Source: Bacteroidales bacterium UBA5433
GTDB lineage: Bacteria; Bacteroidota; Bacteroidia; Bacteroidales; UBA932
Direction: 5' to 3'
Assembly: GCA_002427525.1 (NCBI GenBank)
Contig: DIRP01000027.1
Location: 1-54,288 of the forward strand
DNA: 54,288 nt
In this document: piece by piece, positions 39,503-48,959 of the stretch
Numbering within the stretch: the stretch's first letter is position 1
Layout: each line of letters begins with the position of its first letter
Made by a program: the position numbers and the translations under genes
Notes under the pieces: model-generated
The model's database searches: none
Told to the model about the DNA's origin: nothing
What the model saw: only the letters and a program-made list of their open reading frames with translations

Positions 39503-40489
39503 TTAATCTTTTTGCCACTCAAACGAATAGATGATAGACTCTACCTGGCGCAAATAATCACGCTTTGGATAACGTGGCGCATAAACAAAAGCTTCCAGTA
39601 CCACTATGTTCTGATTCTCTCTATCGTAAAAGCAGTGCGCTACAAAAGGCCCGCCCATAAAATCGTTTTTCACATCCCACAATCCCCGTACTTCTACAAA
39701 GTTCCTTTTGTTGTAATCAACCCATCTTAACGATGGTGGTACAAGTGTGTTGGTTGTCATATAGGTGTTGTCAAGCGGTCCGGGAACCTCTTTTTCCAAT
39801 TTCAAATTTCGTTCTGCAATAATCCTTGGCAAGGTTAAATCTTCTTCATTCCTGTACGGATAAGAGTAAATGAAAACACCCTGTGTTGTGTATGTAGTCT
39901 CATAAGCAACCCAGATAAAATTTCCGGTTTGTTTCTTGATGCGGTAGCCTATTGGGAAATAAGGAGACCCCCCTATTGCTTTTAGCACGGTTTTCCGGGT
40001 GGCTACTTCTTCGTATTTTTTTGAGTTTTGGATTACCCTGTTCCGTTCTGCTTGTTCTAGGGCGTTTTTAAGCAAATCACTGTTTTGATCAATGCAAGCT
40101 GTTATTGTTTCTTCATCCGGCCCCGATATGGTAATTACAATTTGAGGAGCTGCCCAGATATCTCTCTGAATAACTATTTTGGCTTCCGAAAGCTCCGACT
40201 TCGAATGGCATAGAATAATATTTCTATGAACCTGGAAAAGGGATGAGAAAGCATTTTCCTGAATGTTAAACAGGCTGAACAGCGGTTCACGCTGGGGAAG
40301 GTGAGGAAAATCAACGGCCAGAATAGAACGAAGCGCTTGTCCGGGGCCGGCCTCCCAATACCCTTTATTCATCACCACAACCACCTCTCCGGTCTTCCCG
40401 CTCACATTTTGCTTTAATTGTGGACCATCATTACAGGATGGCAATAAGAATAATAACAGGAACAAGAAAAATAAAAAATGCTTTTTCAT
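39503..40489 (-). CDS. DUF4837 family lipoprotein
   Basis: A 328-residue Bacteroidota lipoprotein with a signal ending LLPSC (Cys19). The mature part begins with the DUF4837 pattern SGKTGEVVVVMNKGYWEAGPG (pieces SGKTGEVVVV and GYWEAGPG). FVEVRGLWDVKNDFMGGPFV and a closing DYLRQVESIIYSFEW follow. Function unknown. It is the last gene after M23-dxr-rseP, 20 nt downstream of rseP, which hints at an envelope role. Confidence 0.9.
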   Translation of the reverse strand: MKKHFLFFLFLLLFLLPSCNDGPQLKQNVSGKTGEVVVVMNKGYWEAGPGQALRSILAVDFPHLPQREPLFSLFNIQENAFSSLFQVHRNIILCHSKSELSEAKIVIQRDIWAAPQIVITISGPDEETITACIDQNSDLLKNALEQAERNRVIQNSKKYEEVATRKTVLKAIGGSPYFPIGYRIKKQTGNFIWVAYETTYTTQGVFIYSYPYRNEEDLTLPRIIAERNLKLEKEVPGPLDNTYMTTNTLVPPSLRWVDYNKRNFVEVRGLWDVKNDFMGGPFVAHCFYDRENQNIVVLEAFVYAPRYPKRDYLRQVESIIYSFEWQKD

Positions 40490-40509
40490 AGTTGTTTTCT
40501 TTGGTTAAA

Positions 40510-41838
40510 TTAGGTAAATAGTCTGAGAATGTCGTTCCCGAATGCCAAAAACATAAGACCCATGAGGATTATCATTCCCACAATCTGGGAATATTCCAGA
40601 AATTTATCTGAAGGCTTCTTTCTCGATATCATTTCATAAAGCACCAATACAATGTGGCCTCCGTCCAATGCCGGAATAGGCAACAAATTTAAAACAGCCA
40701 GCATAACAGAAAGCCAAGCCGTTATATTCCAAAACACTTCCCAATTCCATGTTCCGGGAAAAATACTGCCAATAGCAATAAAACTGCCCACCGATTTGTA
40801 TGCCTTTGTTTTGGGATTAAAAATCAACCCCAGTTCTTTCAGGTAATTAGAAGCTGTTTTATAAGCCTTATCAATGCCCGCAGGAAATGCGCCCGGAAGT
40901 GAATAATTCCTGATGGTGACGGGTATGAAATCCATGGGATTGGTCACTCCCACCATTAACATGCCCTGCTCGTTCACCAGCAGGGAGACCGATATGCTTT
41001 CCCCGTCTCTTTGAACACCTGCTTCTATTACTCCGCCCTTGTTTTCTGCCAGCACCTTTTGTACATCCTGAATGGCCGGGGCAGGAAGGCCGTTAACAGA
41101 TACAATACGATCACCTGCCATCAGGCCGGCACCAATATTAAGAGAAGAATCCGGAACAGATGATACTACAAACGGATAACGAATGCTGAACAAGCCCGGC
41201 ACATTCAACATTTCAGCAATGTAGTTCTGATCAAAATTAAAACGAACCGTATCTTCTCCCCTCAGCACCGTGATTACAGCCGGTCTTGTTCGGACAAGAT
41301 CTACATGCAACATATGTACAGGATCGTCTACAACTGATTTGTCGTCAAAAGCCAGTATCCTGTCTCCACTGCGAAAACCAATTTCTTCCGCCAAAGGACT
41401 GCATTCTATCCCATAGGAGGCATCCTCCGTTCGTATGTATTCTTCACCCCAGGTATATAAAATGAGTCCGTACAAAATGATAGCCAGCAGAATATTAAAT
41501 AAGACCCCTCCTGCCATAACAAACAACCTTTGCCAGGCAGGTTTGCTGCGGAACTCCCAGGGCTTCGGTTCTTCTTTCAGCTGTTCTTTATCCAGTGACT
41601 CGTCAATCATCCCGGATATTTTACAGTACCCGCCAAAGGGCAACCAGCCGATTCCGTATTCTGTATGGGAATTTTTTGGTTTAAACTTTACCAGGCTAAA
41701 CCACGGATCAAAGAACAGGTAAAATTTTTCAACCCGTATTTTAAACAGGCGGGCGAAAAGAAAATGCCCCAGTTCGTGAATCAGAATTAGAAAGGACAGA
41801 GCCAGGATAACTTGTGCTATTTTTATCAATGTTTCCAT
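40510..41838 (-). CDS. rseP: RIP metalloprotease RseP (site-2 protease)
   Basis: An inner-membrane zinc protease that cuts membrane-spanning substrates such as anti-sigma factors and leftover signal peptides. 442 residues. The first helix carries HELGHFLFARL (HExxH). Two PDZ-like regions lie in the periplasmic loop (ECSPLAEEIGFRSGDRILAF and VPDSSLNIGAGLMAGDRIVS, each of this shape). The C-terminal NLLPIPALDGGHI gives the third ligand Asp. It lies 4 nt downstream of dxr, the usual partner order in Bacteroidota. Confidence 0.96.
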   Translation of the reverse strand: METLIKIAQVILALSFLILIHELGHFLFARLFKIRVEKFYLFFDPWFSLVKFKPKNSHTEYGIGWLPFGGYCKISGMIDESLDKEQLKEEPKPWEFRSKPAWQRLFVMAGGVLFNILLAIILYGLILYTWGEEYIRTEDASYGIECSPLAEEIGFRSGDRILAFDDKSVVDDPVHMLHVDLVRTRPAVITVLRGEDTVRFNFDQNYIAEMLNVPGLFSIRYPFVVSSVPDSSLNIGAGLMAGDRIVSVNGLPAPAIQDVQKVLAENKGGVIEAGVQRDGESISVSLLVNEQGMLMVGVTNPMDFIPVTIRNYSLPGAFPAGIDKAYKTASNYLKELGLIFNPKTKAYKSVGSFIAIGSIFPGTWNWEVFWNITAWLSVMLAVLNLLPIPALDGGHIVLVLYEMISRKKPSDKFLEYSQIVGMIILMGLMFLAFGNDILRLFT

Positions 41839-41842
41839 AGTA

Positions 41843-43006
41843 TCAGCAACTTATCAACAAATGTTGTGCCACCCTCTGGGCTTCACAATGTGTTTCTTCC
41901 AGCTGGCTTAGAGAAGGATTTGCAACCCGGGCTATTTTTCCCACTGTCTTGGACAGCAATTTTGGGATGGCGGTAAAACGTAATTGTTCGTTTAAAAAGG
42001 CTGCTACCGCTATTTCATTGGCAGCATTCAATGCGCAAGGAATATTGCCTCCTGTTTTCAGTGCTTCGTAGGCCATGTCAAGACAAGGGAACCTGTCAAA
42101 CGGCGGGTGGAAAAATTCCATGGAACGAAAATGCGATAAATCCATCCTGGAAGCCTGGGGAAAATCCATCCGCCGGGGATAAGACAAGGCAAATAAAATG
42201 GGCAGCCTCATGTCCGGACACCCCATCTGTGCCTTGATTACTCCGTCAGAAAACTGCACCATGGAGTGAATCAACGACTGAGGATGGATGAGTACTTCAA
42301 TCTTATCAACGGGTTGCCCAAAAAGCCAAAAAGCTTCCATGACTTCCATCCCCTTATTCATAAGGGTGGCAGAATCAACTGTTACTTTTGATCCCATATT
42401 CCAGGTGGGATGAGCCAGTGCCTGCGCTTTTGTGACCGTTTCCAGCTCTTCTTTTGAAAAAGTAAAAAAAGGACCTCCCGAAGCAGTCAGTATCATTTTT
42501 TCAACAACTGCCTGTTCTCCCAAAAGACATTGAAAAATAGCGGAATGCTCACTATCAACTGGTAAAATAGGTTTCTCTGCTAAGGTAGCTTCCTGCATTA
42601 CCAGATGACCACCTGCCACAAGACTCTCTTTGTTGGCCAATGCCAACGTTTTTTTGTATTTTAAAGCAATAAGGGTAGGTTCCAGCCCTGCAAATCCTAC
42701 CAGGGCATTTAGCACCAAGTCCACAGAATCCCATTGCACCACTTCCTTAATAGCTTCGCTACCGTACAATACCTGGATATCTGCCCCACTGAGTGCTTCT
42801 CTGACACACTTCCAGGCCTTTTCTTCTGTAAGCACAACGGCTGCCGGCTTAAATTCCAATGCTTGACGAATCAACAGATCAGAGGATTGTCTGGCCGTCA
42901 GAACATGTGCAGCAAAGCGGGAAGGGTATCTGCGTATTAAATCCAATGTCTGGATTCCTATTGACCCCGTAGATCCTAAAACTGCAACACGTTTTTGGTA
43001 TGTCAT
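41843..43006 (-). CDS. dxr: 1-deoxy-D-xylulose-5-phosphate reductoisomerase
   Basis: Makes 2-C-methyl-D-erythritol 4-phosphate with NADPH (EC 1.1.1.267), the committed step of the MEP isoprenoid pathway. The 387-residue enzyme shows the NADPH motif LGSTGSIGIQTLD (10-22), ANKESLVAGG, PVDSEHSAIFQCL with the metal-binding acidic residues, and the C-terminal ALNAANEIAVAAFL helix. It lies 1 nt downstream of the M23 gene and 4 nt upstream of rseP. Confidence 0.97.
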   Translation of the reverse strand: MTYQKRVAVLGSTGSIGIQTLDLIRRYPSRFAAHVLTARQSSDLLIRQALEFKPAAVVLTEEKAWKCVREALSGADIQVLYGSEAIKEVVQWDSVDLVLNALVGFAGLEPTLIALKYKKTLALANKESLVAGGHLVMQEATLAEKPILPVDSEHSAIFQCLLGEQAVVEKMILTASGGPFFTFSKEELETVTKAQALAHPTWNMGSKVTVDSATLMNKGMEVMEAFWLFGQPVDKIEVLIHPQSLIHSMVQFSDGVIKAQMGCPDMRLPILFALSYPRRMDFPQASRMDLSHFRSMEFFHPPFDRFPCLDMAYEALKTGGNIPCALNAANEIAVAAFLNEQLRFTAIPKLLSKTVGKIARVANPSLSQLEETHCEAQRVAQHLLISC

Positions 43007-43007
43007 A

Positions 43008-43868
43008 TCAGAAATTTATATAATCTTCCGGATTCAATGGTACCCCTTTATGCCATAATTCAAAATGCAAATGAAATCCGGTTGAATACAATCCATGGCT
43101 TCCTATTACAGCTACAACAGACCCTGCTGTAACAGAATCTCCCACTTTTCTGAACAATTTTGAACAGTGTTTGTATATTGACAACAGGTTGTTTTCATGC
43201 TGAATTTGTAAAATGTAGCCAAACTCATCTGTCCAGGATGCAAAATTTACCGTTCCATCCAAAACTGCATAAATCACTGAATTTTCCGGAGCTGCAATAT
43301 CTACAGCAAAATGGTTCTCTGCCGGATTGAACCCGGAAGTAACCAATCCTTTGACAGGTGGGAAAAAATGCAATCCTTCTATTTGAAGGGAACCTCCTTG
43401 CATATGGCTGCGACTTTGCCGTTCTTTTAACTCTGCTGTAACCCGTAGCAATGAGTCTTCTTGCGATTGTGCTCCTGCACCTATTTCCGGAATATCACCC
43501 ATTTGCAATTTTGGTAAAATATCCCCGGGCGAAACGGGTTCTTCGTCTGCCAGAACCCTTTGCAGATTTATCAGATGAATTTCCCACAAAGAGACTACTT
43601 TTTCTAAAGAATCGGCACGAAGTGCATTTTTCATCATTATTTCACGTGTCTGCGCATTGGGGTAACCCGGAACCACCTCTTTCAAAGGTGTGTACATAAT
43701 AATAAGTACAACACCGGCAATCAGGATGGTCAAGAACCCCACCACCCCCAAAAGCAAATGAAGCACAGAGAATTTTACAGTAAAAACCTGCTGGTGCGAT
43801 TCTTTGTCAAATATCCCAAAAATGTACCTCTCTTTGAGCGTTTTTTTCCTTACAGGGCCGGAAGTCAT
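43008..43868 (-). CDS. M23 family peptidoglycan-type metallopeptidase
   Basis: A 286-residue membrane-anchored LytM-like protein from ATG 43868 (an ATG at 43889 is also open). One membrane helix (VVGFLTILIAGVVLIIM) follows a short cytoplasmic tail, then a linker with coiled-coil character. A C-terminal M23 domain follows with HFAVDIA (His, Asp of HxxxD), GYILQIQHENNLLSIYKHCS and the final HLHFELW. All zinc ligands appear present, so it may be an active endopeptidase. First gene of the dxr-rseP-DUF4837 operon. Confidence 0.93.
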   Translation of the reverse strand: MTSGPVRKKTLKERYIFGIFDKESHQQVFTVKFSVLHLLLGVVGFLTILIAGVVLIIMYTPLKEVVPGYPNAQTREIMMKNALRADSLEKVVSLWEIHLINLQRVLADEEPVSPGDILPKLQMGDIPEIGAGAQSQEDSLLRVTAELKERQSRSHMQGGSLQIEGLHFFPPVKGLVTSGFNPAENHFAVDIAAPENSVIYAVLDGTVNFASWTDEFGYILQIQHENNLLSIYKHCSKLFRKVGDSVTAGSVVAVIGSHGLYSTGFHLHFELWHKGVPLNPEDYINF

Positions 43869-43886
43869 ACACGTGCTTTGTAGTGG

Positions 43887-43894
43887 CAAATGTA
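43887..43894 (-). promoter_or_regulatory. -7 element of the M23-dxr-rseP-DUF4837 operon
   Basis: The minus strand reads TACATTTG, 18 nt upstream of ATG 43868. Because the box lies above 43889 by sequence order, it fits either start but favours the shorter protein. Confidence 0.5.
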
Positions 43895-43916
43895 CAAATC
43901 ATTTTCCAATTTGTAT

Positions 43917-43924
43917 TACCTTTG
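43917..43924 (+). promoter_or_regulatory. -7 element of the ruvX operon, 4 nt before ATG
   Basis: TACCTTTG ends 4 nt before ATG 43929, and this decides the ruvX start over the frame-open upstream ATG at 43890. Confidence 0.55.
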
Positions 43925-43928
43925 CAAC

Positions 43929-44345
43929 ATGGGAAGGATCCTGGGAATTGACTACGGACAAAAACGAGTTGGTATTGCTGTAAGTGATCCTCTGCAGATT
44001 TTTGCCGTTCCACTGCAAACTGTCGCTACGGACAAAGTGGTTGATTTTATCAAGCAATATAATAAAGAACAACCTGTAAAACTGTTTGTTGTGGGTTACC
44101 CCAAAAACCTGAACAACACACCGGCACAAAACGCTCCACGTGTAACGGCTTTTGTTACCCACCTGAAAAGAGTTTTTCCGGAAATTCCCGTAGTTCTGAC
44201 CGACGAACGATTCACTTCAAAAATGGCTCTGCAAGCCATGATTGAAGGAGGAATGAAAAAAAAAGACAGAAGAAACAAAGCCAACGTTGACAAAGTAAGT
44301 GCCGTACTTATTTTACAAGAGTACCTTCAAAACAACAAACCATGA
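43929..44345 (+). CDS. ruvX: RuvX/YqgF family pre-16S rRNA nuclease
   Basis: A small RNase H-fold protein that matures the 5' end of 16S rRNA; the older name is a putative Holliday-junction resolvase. 138 residues starting MGRILGIDYGQKRVGIAVSD, with the first catalytic Asp in GIDYG. VVGYPKNLNN lies mid-chain and LTDERFTSKMA and the final DKVSAVLILQEYL give the remaining family blocks. Length is normal. Probably leaderless. Overlaps def by 4 nt. Confidence 0.95.
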   Translation: MGRILGIDYGQKRVGIAVSDPLQIFAVPLQTVATDKVVDFIKQYNKEQPVKLFVVGYPKNLNNTPAQNAPRVTAFVTHLKRVFPEIPVVLTDERFTSKMALQAMIEGGMKKKDRRNKANVDKVSAVLILQEYLQNNKP

Positions 44346-44896
44346 TATTGCCAATATATATATACGGTTCAGCCGTTCTCAGACAAAAAGCAAAAGACAT
44401 CACTCCGGATTACCCCGGGCTGGAAGAGCTGCTAAAAGATATGTGGGAAACACTTTATTACGCAGACGGTGTAGGATTGGCTGCCCCTCAGGTTGGCCTG
44501 TCCATCCGCTTGTTTTTGCTGGATGGGAGTGAATTGTCTGAAGACCGTCCGGAACTTAAAGATTTTAAAAGAACATTGATTAACCCGCGCTTGTTAGAAA
44601 CAAGTTCCGAAACAGTTGTATACCAGGAAGGTTGTCTGAGTGTCCCCAACCTCTTTGCAGATATTGAACGACCCGAGAGTGTAAAGCTGGCTTATCTGAA
44701 CGAACGTTTTGAGCCTGTCGAAGAGTGGTTCTATGGCATGGCTTCCCGCATGGTACAACACGAGTACTCCCATCTGGAAGGCGAACTTTTTACCGACCTG
44801 GCAACGCCCATCCGTAAAAAAATGCTGCAAGGTAAACTGCAAGCCATTGCAAAAGGACAGGTCAGCACTTTTTACAAAACCAAGATTGTTCTATAA
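44342..44896 (+). CDS. def: Peptide deformylase
   Basis: Removes the formyl group from new protein N-termini (EC 3.5.1.88). The 184-residue enzyme has the three family motifs: GVGLAAPQVG (about 43-52), EGCLSVP (Cys metal ligand) and QHEYSHLEGELF (HExxH). The usual Asp in HExDH is Ser here; the metal ligands are intact. It overlaps ruvX by 4 nt and precedes the phosphohexomutase gene by 1 nt, deep in one operon. Confidence 0.96.
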   Translation: MILPIYIYGSAVLRQKAKDITPDYPGLEELLKDMWETLYYADGVGLAAPQVGLSIRLFLLDGSELSEDRPELKDFKRTLINPRLLETSSETVVYQEGCLSVPNLFADIERPESVKLAYLNERFEPVEEWFYGMASRMVQHEYSHLEGELFTDLATPIRKKMLQGKLQAIAKGQVSTFYKTKIVL

Positions 44897-44897
44897 T

Positions 44898-46238
44898 ATG
44901 AGTGTTTTCCACGCTTACGATATTAGGGGTATTTATGGAAAAAACCTGCTCCCCGACATGGTGTATAAAATGGGATTCTTCCTCCCCTCAGTACTAGAGA
45001 CAAACCAGATAGCCGTGGGCCGTGATTGCCGGGAATCTTCTCCGGCTATGTACAAGGCACTGGTTCGCGGCATCTGTGATGCCGGGGCTCATGTGGTTGA
45101 TCTTGGACTAACCACCACTCCCATGGTATATTATACCACAGCACGCCACCAATTTGACGGCTCGGTACAAATTACAGCTTCGCACAACGATGCAGAGTAT
45201 AACGGACTCAAAGTTTCCCGCAGCGGGGCCATGCCGGTAGGTTACGCCAACGGACTTAACCGGCTTGAGGAACTGGTGATGCACCACACACCGGTTCCCG
45301 TACAAAAACGCGGAGCTGTTACTTCTCTGGATTTGAAAAAGGAATATTTTTCTTTCTTGTCAAAATGGGTTCCGCAATCCATGCACCTGAAGGCAGGCGT
45401 TGACTGTTCCAACGGAATGGCAGGCATGTTCATCAAAAAGCTTTTAGGAACCCGGCAGGTTGTTTACATTAACGAAAAACCGGACGGACGTTTCCCCAAC
45501 CACCCGCCTAACCCGTTAGTTCCGGAAAACATCAGGCAATTACAAGATCTTGTAAAGGAAAGAAAATGCGACGTAGGCATTATATTTGATGGCGACGCAG
45601 ACCGGGTCATGTTTACAGATGAAAACGGTACGTTTGTTTCTCCGGATTTGATTATCGCTCTTTTGGGACATCATTTTCTGGATGGAAATCCGGCCCGGGT
45701 CCTGCAGGATATTCGTTCTTCCAAGGCTGTTGGTGAGTACCTCTCCCCCATGGGAGCAGAAATGCACACCTGGCGCGTGGGAAGGGCTTTTGCTACACCA
45801 AAACTTAAAGAAATTGACGGTTTGTACGGAGGCGAACTGGCCGGGCATTACTATTTCAAAGACTTTTTCTATTCAGACAGCGGTCTGTTAGCAGCCTTAC
45901 TGGTGCTGCATGTACTGACTTTGCTGAACAAGCCTTTTTCTGAAATCGTCCGAAATATAAAAAAATACGAAGGTTCCGGCGAAATCAATTTTCGTATTGA
46001 ACGGAAACAAGAAGCCATGGATGCTCTTAAGAAGCATTTCACAACACAGGAAACACCAACTGCTTTTTATGATTTTGACGGATATCGTGTAGAGTTTCCC
46101 CAATGGTGGTTCAATGTAAGACCCTCCAACACAGAGCCCTACCTGCGTTTTATTGCAGAAGCCCGTGAAGCGGAACTGCTGCAGGAGAAACTGAAGGAAA
46201 TGCATGCCGTTCTTAATTCTTTCATACAAAGCCCATGA
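44898..46238 (+). CDS. Phosphomannomutase/phosphoglucomutase family protein
   Basis: Interconverts hexose 1- and 6-phosphates to supply sugar nucleotides for surface glycans. ATG 44898 gives 446 residues beginning MSVFHAYDIRGIYG. Motifs: the phosphoserine loop in ITASHNDAEYNGLK (with HND in place of the common HNP), the metal loop FDGDADRVMF, the sugar-binding GELAGHYYFKD and the phosphate-binding RPSNTEPYLRF. ManB/AlgC-like. Sugar preference cannot be fixed from sequence. Overlaps the acyltransferase gene by 4 nt. Confidence 0.92.
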   Translation: MSVFHAYDIRGIYGKNLLPDMVYKMGFFLPSVLETNQIAVGRDCRESSPAMYKALVRGICDAGAHVVDLGLTTTPMVYYTTARHQFDGSVQITASHNDAEYNGLKVSRSGAMPVGYANGLNRLEELVMHHTPVPVQKRGAVTSLDLKKEYFSFLSKWVPQSMHLKAGVDCSNGMAGMFIKKLLGTRQVVYINEKPDGRFPNHPPNPLVPENIRQLQDLVKERKCDVGIIFDGDADRVMFTDENGTFVSPDLIIALLGHHFLDGNPARVLQDIRSSKAVGEYLSPMGAEMHTWRVGRAFATPKLKEIDGLYGGELAGHYYFKDFFYSDSGLLAALLVLHVLTLLNKPFSEIVRNIKKYEGSGEINFRIERKQEAMDALKKHFTTQETPTAFYDFDGYRVEFPQWWFNVRPSNTEPYLRFIAEAREAELLQEKLKEMHAVLNSFIQSP

Positions 46239-47593
46239 AACGTTTTACCACCCTTGATACGTTACGTGGTCTTTCTATTTTTGGGATGGTCTTTTCCGGC
46301 ACCATTCCTCACGGAACATTACCGGCCTGGATGTATCACATTCAAAATCCACCGCCAAACCACACCCTGGACTCTACCCAATTTGGTCTGGGCTGGGTTG
46401 ATCTTGTTTTTCCCATTTTCATATTTTGTATGGGCGTTGCTATTCCCTTTTCTTTCAGGGCAAAGTGGGAAAAATTCAGCAAAAACACCGTACACGATAT
46501 GCGAGGAATTGCTGTACGGTTTCTGAGACTTCTTGCTTTTTCGTTCCTGTGTGTATTGCTACGACCACCCTACAGTGCCGGGTATGGATCCTATTTTTTG
46601 GCGCTGATTGGTTTTGCATCGCTTTGGTTTATTTATGTAAAAGGAGCTACCGCAGGTAAACAAATAGCAGGGAGTATTGCTGCCATTGCCTTACTAAGTA
46701 TCTACCATGTTGCCTTCAAAGTTCCCGTATCACTTTTTAAACGGGACATTATCATCCTTCTACTGGCTTTTCTCTACCTGTTTGGTTCTTTAATCTGGTA
46801 TGCCACACGGGATTCAGAAAAATGGAGGCTGTTTTCCTTTTTGGGAGTAGTTGCCATTAGCCTGATATCCAGAACAACAGGGTTTGATGGATTGGTGTAT
46901 AACAACAAGCACATTTCCTGGCTTTTGAACATGGAACAAATTAATTTTCTTATGATCCTGCTTCCCGCTACCTGGGTAGGAGACCGGCTGGTTATTTTAC
47001 AAAAAGAGAACAATTTAAGAATACAACACAAAGGATGGCTAACCCACCTTTTGTTCTGGTGCTTGCTGGCTGTTGTTGTATGGATTTGTATTAGCAGTTA
47101 CAACAGGTGGCTGTTGGCCGGAAAATTGGTTTCATTGGTTACTCTGGCAGGGCTCATTTTCCTTATGTCAAAAAAGGCTCCTCGTTTCTTACCGTTTTTA
47201 TACCTGGCCACATTGCTCATTCTGTCCGGCTTGTGGATGGAGCAATTGGAACCGGGCCTAACAAAAGTCCCCTGCTCCTTTTCCTATTGTTTTGTTAGCG
47301 GTGGTATTGCCCTGCTCCTGTTGCTATGGCTTCATTATATGTCAGAATGTTTCCCGCAGCGATTTTTAGGACGTGTATTTTCCGGAGCAGGAGCCAACCC
47401 CTTGATGAGCTATGTTGCCCACGGCCTTTTTATTGTACCACTCATGGGCATTACGTATATCAAAACTTTGTACCAGTGGGCAAGACCTGTTGCCTATCCG
47501 TGGGTGGGTACCCTTAGTGCTTTTCTGGTGGTACTTTTCACTATGTGGGCAGTTTCTCTTGTTTCCCGCAAAAAAATATATTGGCGTGCCTGA
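46235..47593 (+). CDS. Multi-pass membrane acyltransferase, HGSNAT-like (DUF5009)
   Basis: A 452-residue protein with about 10-12 membrane helices. The start RFTTLDTLRGLSIFGMVF and the block GWVDLVFPIFIFCMGVAIPF are typical of the DUF1624/DUF5009 relatives of heparan-alpha-glucosaminide N-acetyltransferase, which pass acetyl groups across a membrane to a sugar amine. In Bacteroidota the role is unproven; acetylation of an envelope or imported glycan is possible. It overlaps the phosphohexomutase by 4 nt and the MATE gene by 8 nt. Confidence 0.85.
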   Translation: MKRFTTLDTLRGLSIFGMVFSGTIPHGTLPAWMYHIQNPPPNHTLDSTQFGLGWVDLVFPIFIFCMGVAIPFSFRAKWEKFSKNTVHDMRGIAVRFLRLLAFSFLCVLLRPPYSAGYGSYFLALIGFASLWFIYVKGATAGKQIAGSIAAIALLSIYHVAFKVPVSLFKRDIIILLLAFLYLFGSLIWYATRDSEKWRLFSFLGVVAISLISRTTGFDGLVYNNKHISWLLNMEQINFLMILLPATWVGDRLVILQKENNLRIQHKGWLTHLLFWCLLAVVVWICISSYNRWLLAGKLVSLVTLAGLIFLMSKKAPRFLPFLYLATLLILSGLWMEQLEPGLTKVPCSFSYCFVSGGIALLLLLWLHYMSECFPQRFLGRVFSGAGANPLMSYVAHGLFIVPLMGITYIKTLYQWARPVAYPWVGTLSAFLVVLFTMWAVSLVSRKKIYWRA

Positions 47594-48959
47594 ACGAATC
47601 AATACCCCGGAACAAGCCAACACCCTGGCCTTGGATAAAGGGCATATACCCGGCCTTTTATTACGCTATGCATTGCCGGCTATCATTTCCATGACCGCCG
47701 CCAGCATTTATAATATTGCCGATGTGGCATTCATTGGGCGGGGAGTCAACGCCCTGGCTATTGCCGGCCTTTCCCTGACCCTCCCGCTGATGAACATATC
47801 ATCTGCCTTTGGTTCTATGATTGGAGTGGGGGCATCTACACTTGTTTCTGTGAAACTGGGACAGAAGGACCTCAAAACAGCAGAAAAGGCTTTGGGAAAT
47901 GCCGTCACACTCAATACCATTATTGGTGTTTTGTATTCTATTATTGCCCTTATTTTTCTGGAACCTACCCTGTGTTTTTTTGGAGCCAGTGAACAAACGC
48001 TGCCCTATGCCAAAGAATACATGGAAATTATTCTGGCAGGAAACGTTATTACCCACGTGTACCACGGGTTAAATGATAACCTGAGGGCGAGTGGCTATCC
48101 CAAGAAGGCCATGCTCGCAACGCTCACTGCGGTTGTCGCAAACCTAATTCTTGACCCCCTGTTTATTTTTGGCTTTAAATGGGGCATCCGGGGTGCAGCC
48201 TTTGCCACTGTTTTGGCTCAGGTAATAGCCTTGGGCATTGTGATACACCATTATACAAAAAAAACGTCGCTGCTTCATTTCAAAAAAGAAATCTTCTCCA
48301 TTCAAAAAGGTATGCCACGCAATATTATTTCCGTAGGCCTGGCTCCTTTTTTGATGAATATTGTAAACAGCCTGATTATCATTATCATTAACCGTTCCTT
48401 TTTGAAATTTGGTGGCGATTACGCTGTGGGAGCGTATGGGATTGCCAACCGGATGGTTTTCCTTTTCATTATGATCATGTTTGGTTTTAACCAAGGAATG
48501 CAGCCTTTGGTGGGATTCAATTATGGCGCAAAACAGTACAAACGCGTTACAGAAATCTACAAACTCACACTTTTATGTGCGTCTTGTATAGGTGTTCTGG
48601 GATTTGTTATTGCACAGTTTTTCCCCCACGCCGCTGTACGGCTGTTTACAAACGATCCCACCCTTATTGAACTGACTGTGGAAGGCCTGCACATAGACCT
48701 GGCCTTATTTCCTCTGGTTGCATTACCTGTTGTTACTTCCAACTTTTTCCAGGCCATCCGGAAAGCGGGAAAAGCCATCTTTCTCTCCCTTACACGCCAG
48801 GTTATATTTCTTATTCCGGCGCTTCTTGTACTTCCACGCTTTTTTGGCGTTATTGGTGTTTGGGCAAGTATGCCTGTTTCAGATGCAGCTTCTTTTATTG
48901 CTGCAGCCGTACTTATAATTAAACAAATGAAAGAATTTAAAAAATACGATGAAACCTAA
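47586..48959 (+). CDS. MATE family efflux transporter
   Basis: A 457-residue cation-coupled exporter of the MOP superfamily with 12 predicted helices. MTAASIYNIADVAFIGRGVN in helix 1, the symmetric second half starting with MPRNIISVGLAPFLMNIVNS, and GFNQGMQPLVGFNYGAKQ are family landmarks. The start is taken as GTG 47586 (VPERINTPEQA), 8 nt inside the previous gene, because the longer open frame upstream only shadows that gene. Substrate unknown: drugs, or by context an envelope precursor. Confidence 0.9.
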   Translation: MPERINTPEQANTLALDKGHIPGLLLRYALPAIISMTAASIYNIADVAFIGRGVNALAIAGLSLTLPLMNISSAFGSMIGVGASTLVSVKLGQKDLKTAEKALGNAVTLNTIIGVLYSIIALIFLEPTLCFFGASEQTLPYAKEYMEIILAGNVITHVYHGLNDNLRASGYPKKAMLATLTAVVANLILDPLFIFGFKWGIRGAAFATVLAQVIALGIVIHHYTKKTSLLHFKKEIFSIQKGMPRNIISVGLAPFLMNIVNSLIIIIINRSFLKFGGDYAVGAYGIANRMVFLFIMIMFGFNQGMQPLVGFNYGAKQYKRVTEIYKLTLLCASCIGVLGFVIAQFFPHAAVRLFTNDPTLIELTVEGLHIDLALFPLVALPVVTSNFFQAIRKAGKAIFLSLTRQVIFLIPALLVLPRFFGVIGVWASMPVSDAASFIAAAVLIIKQMKEFKKYDET

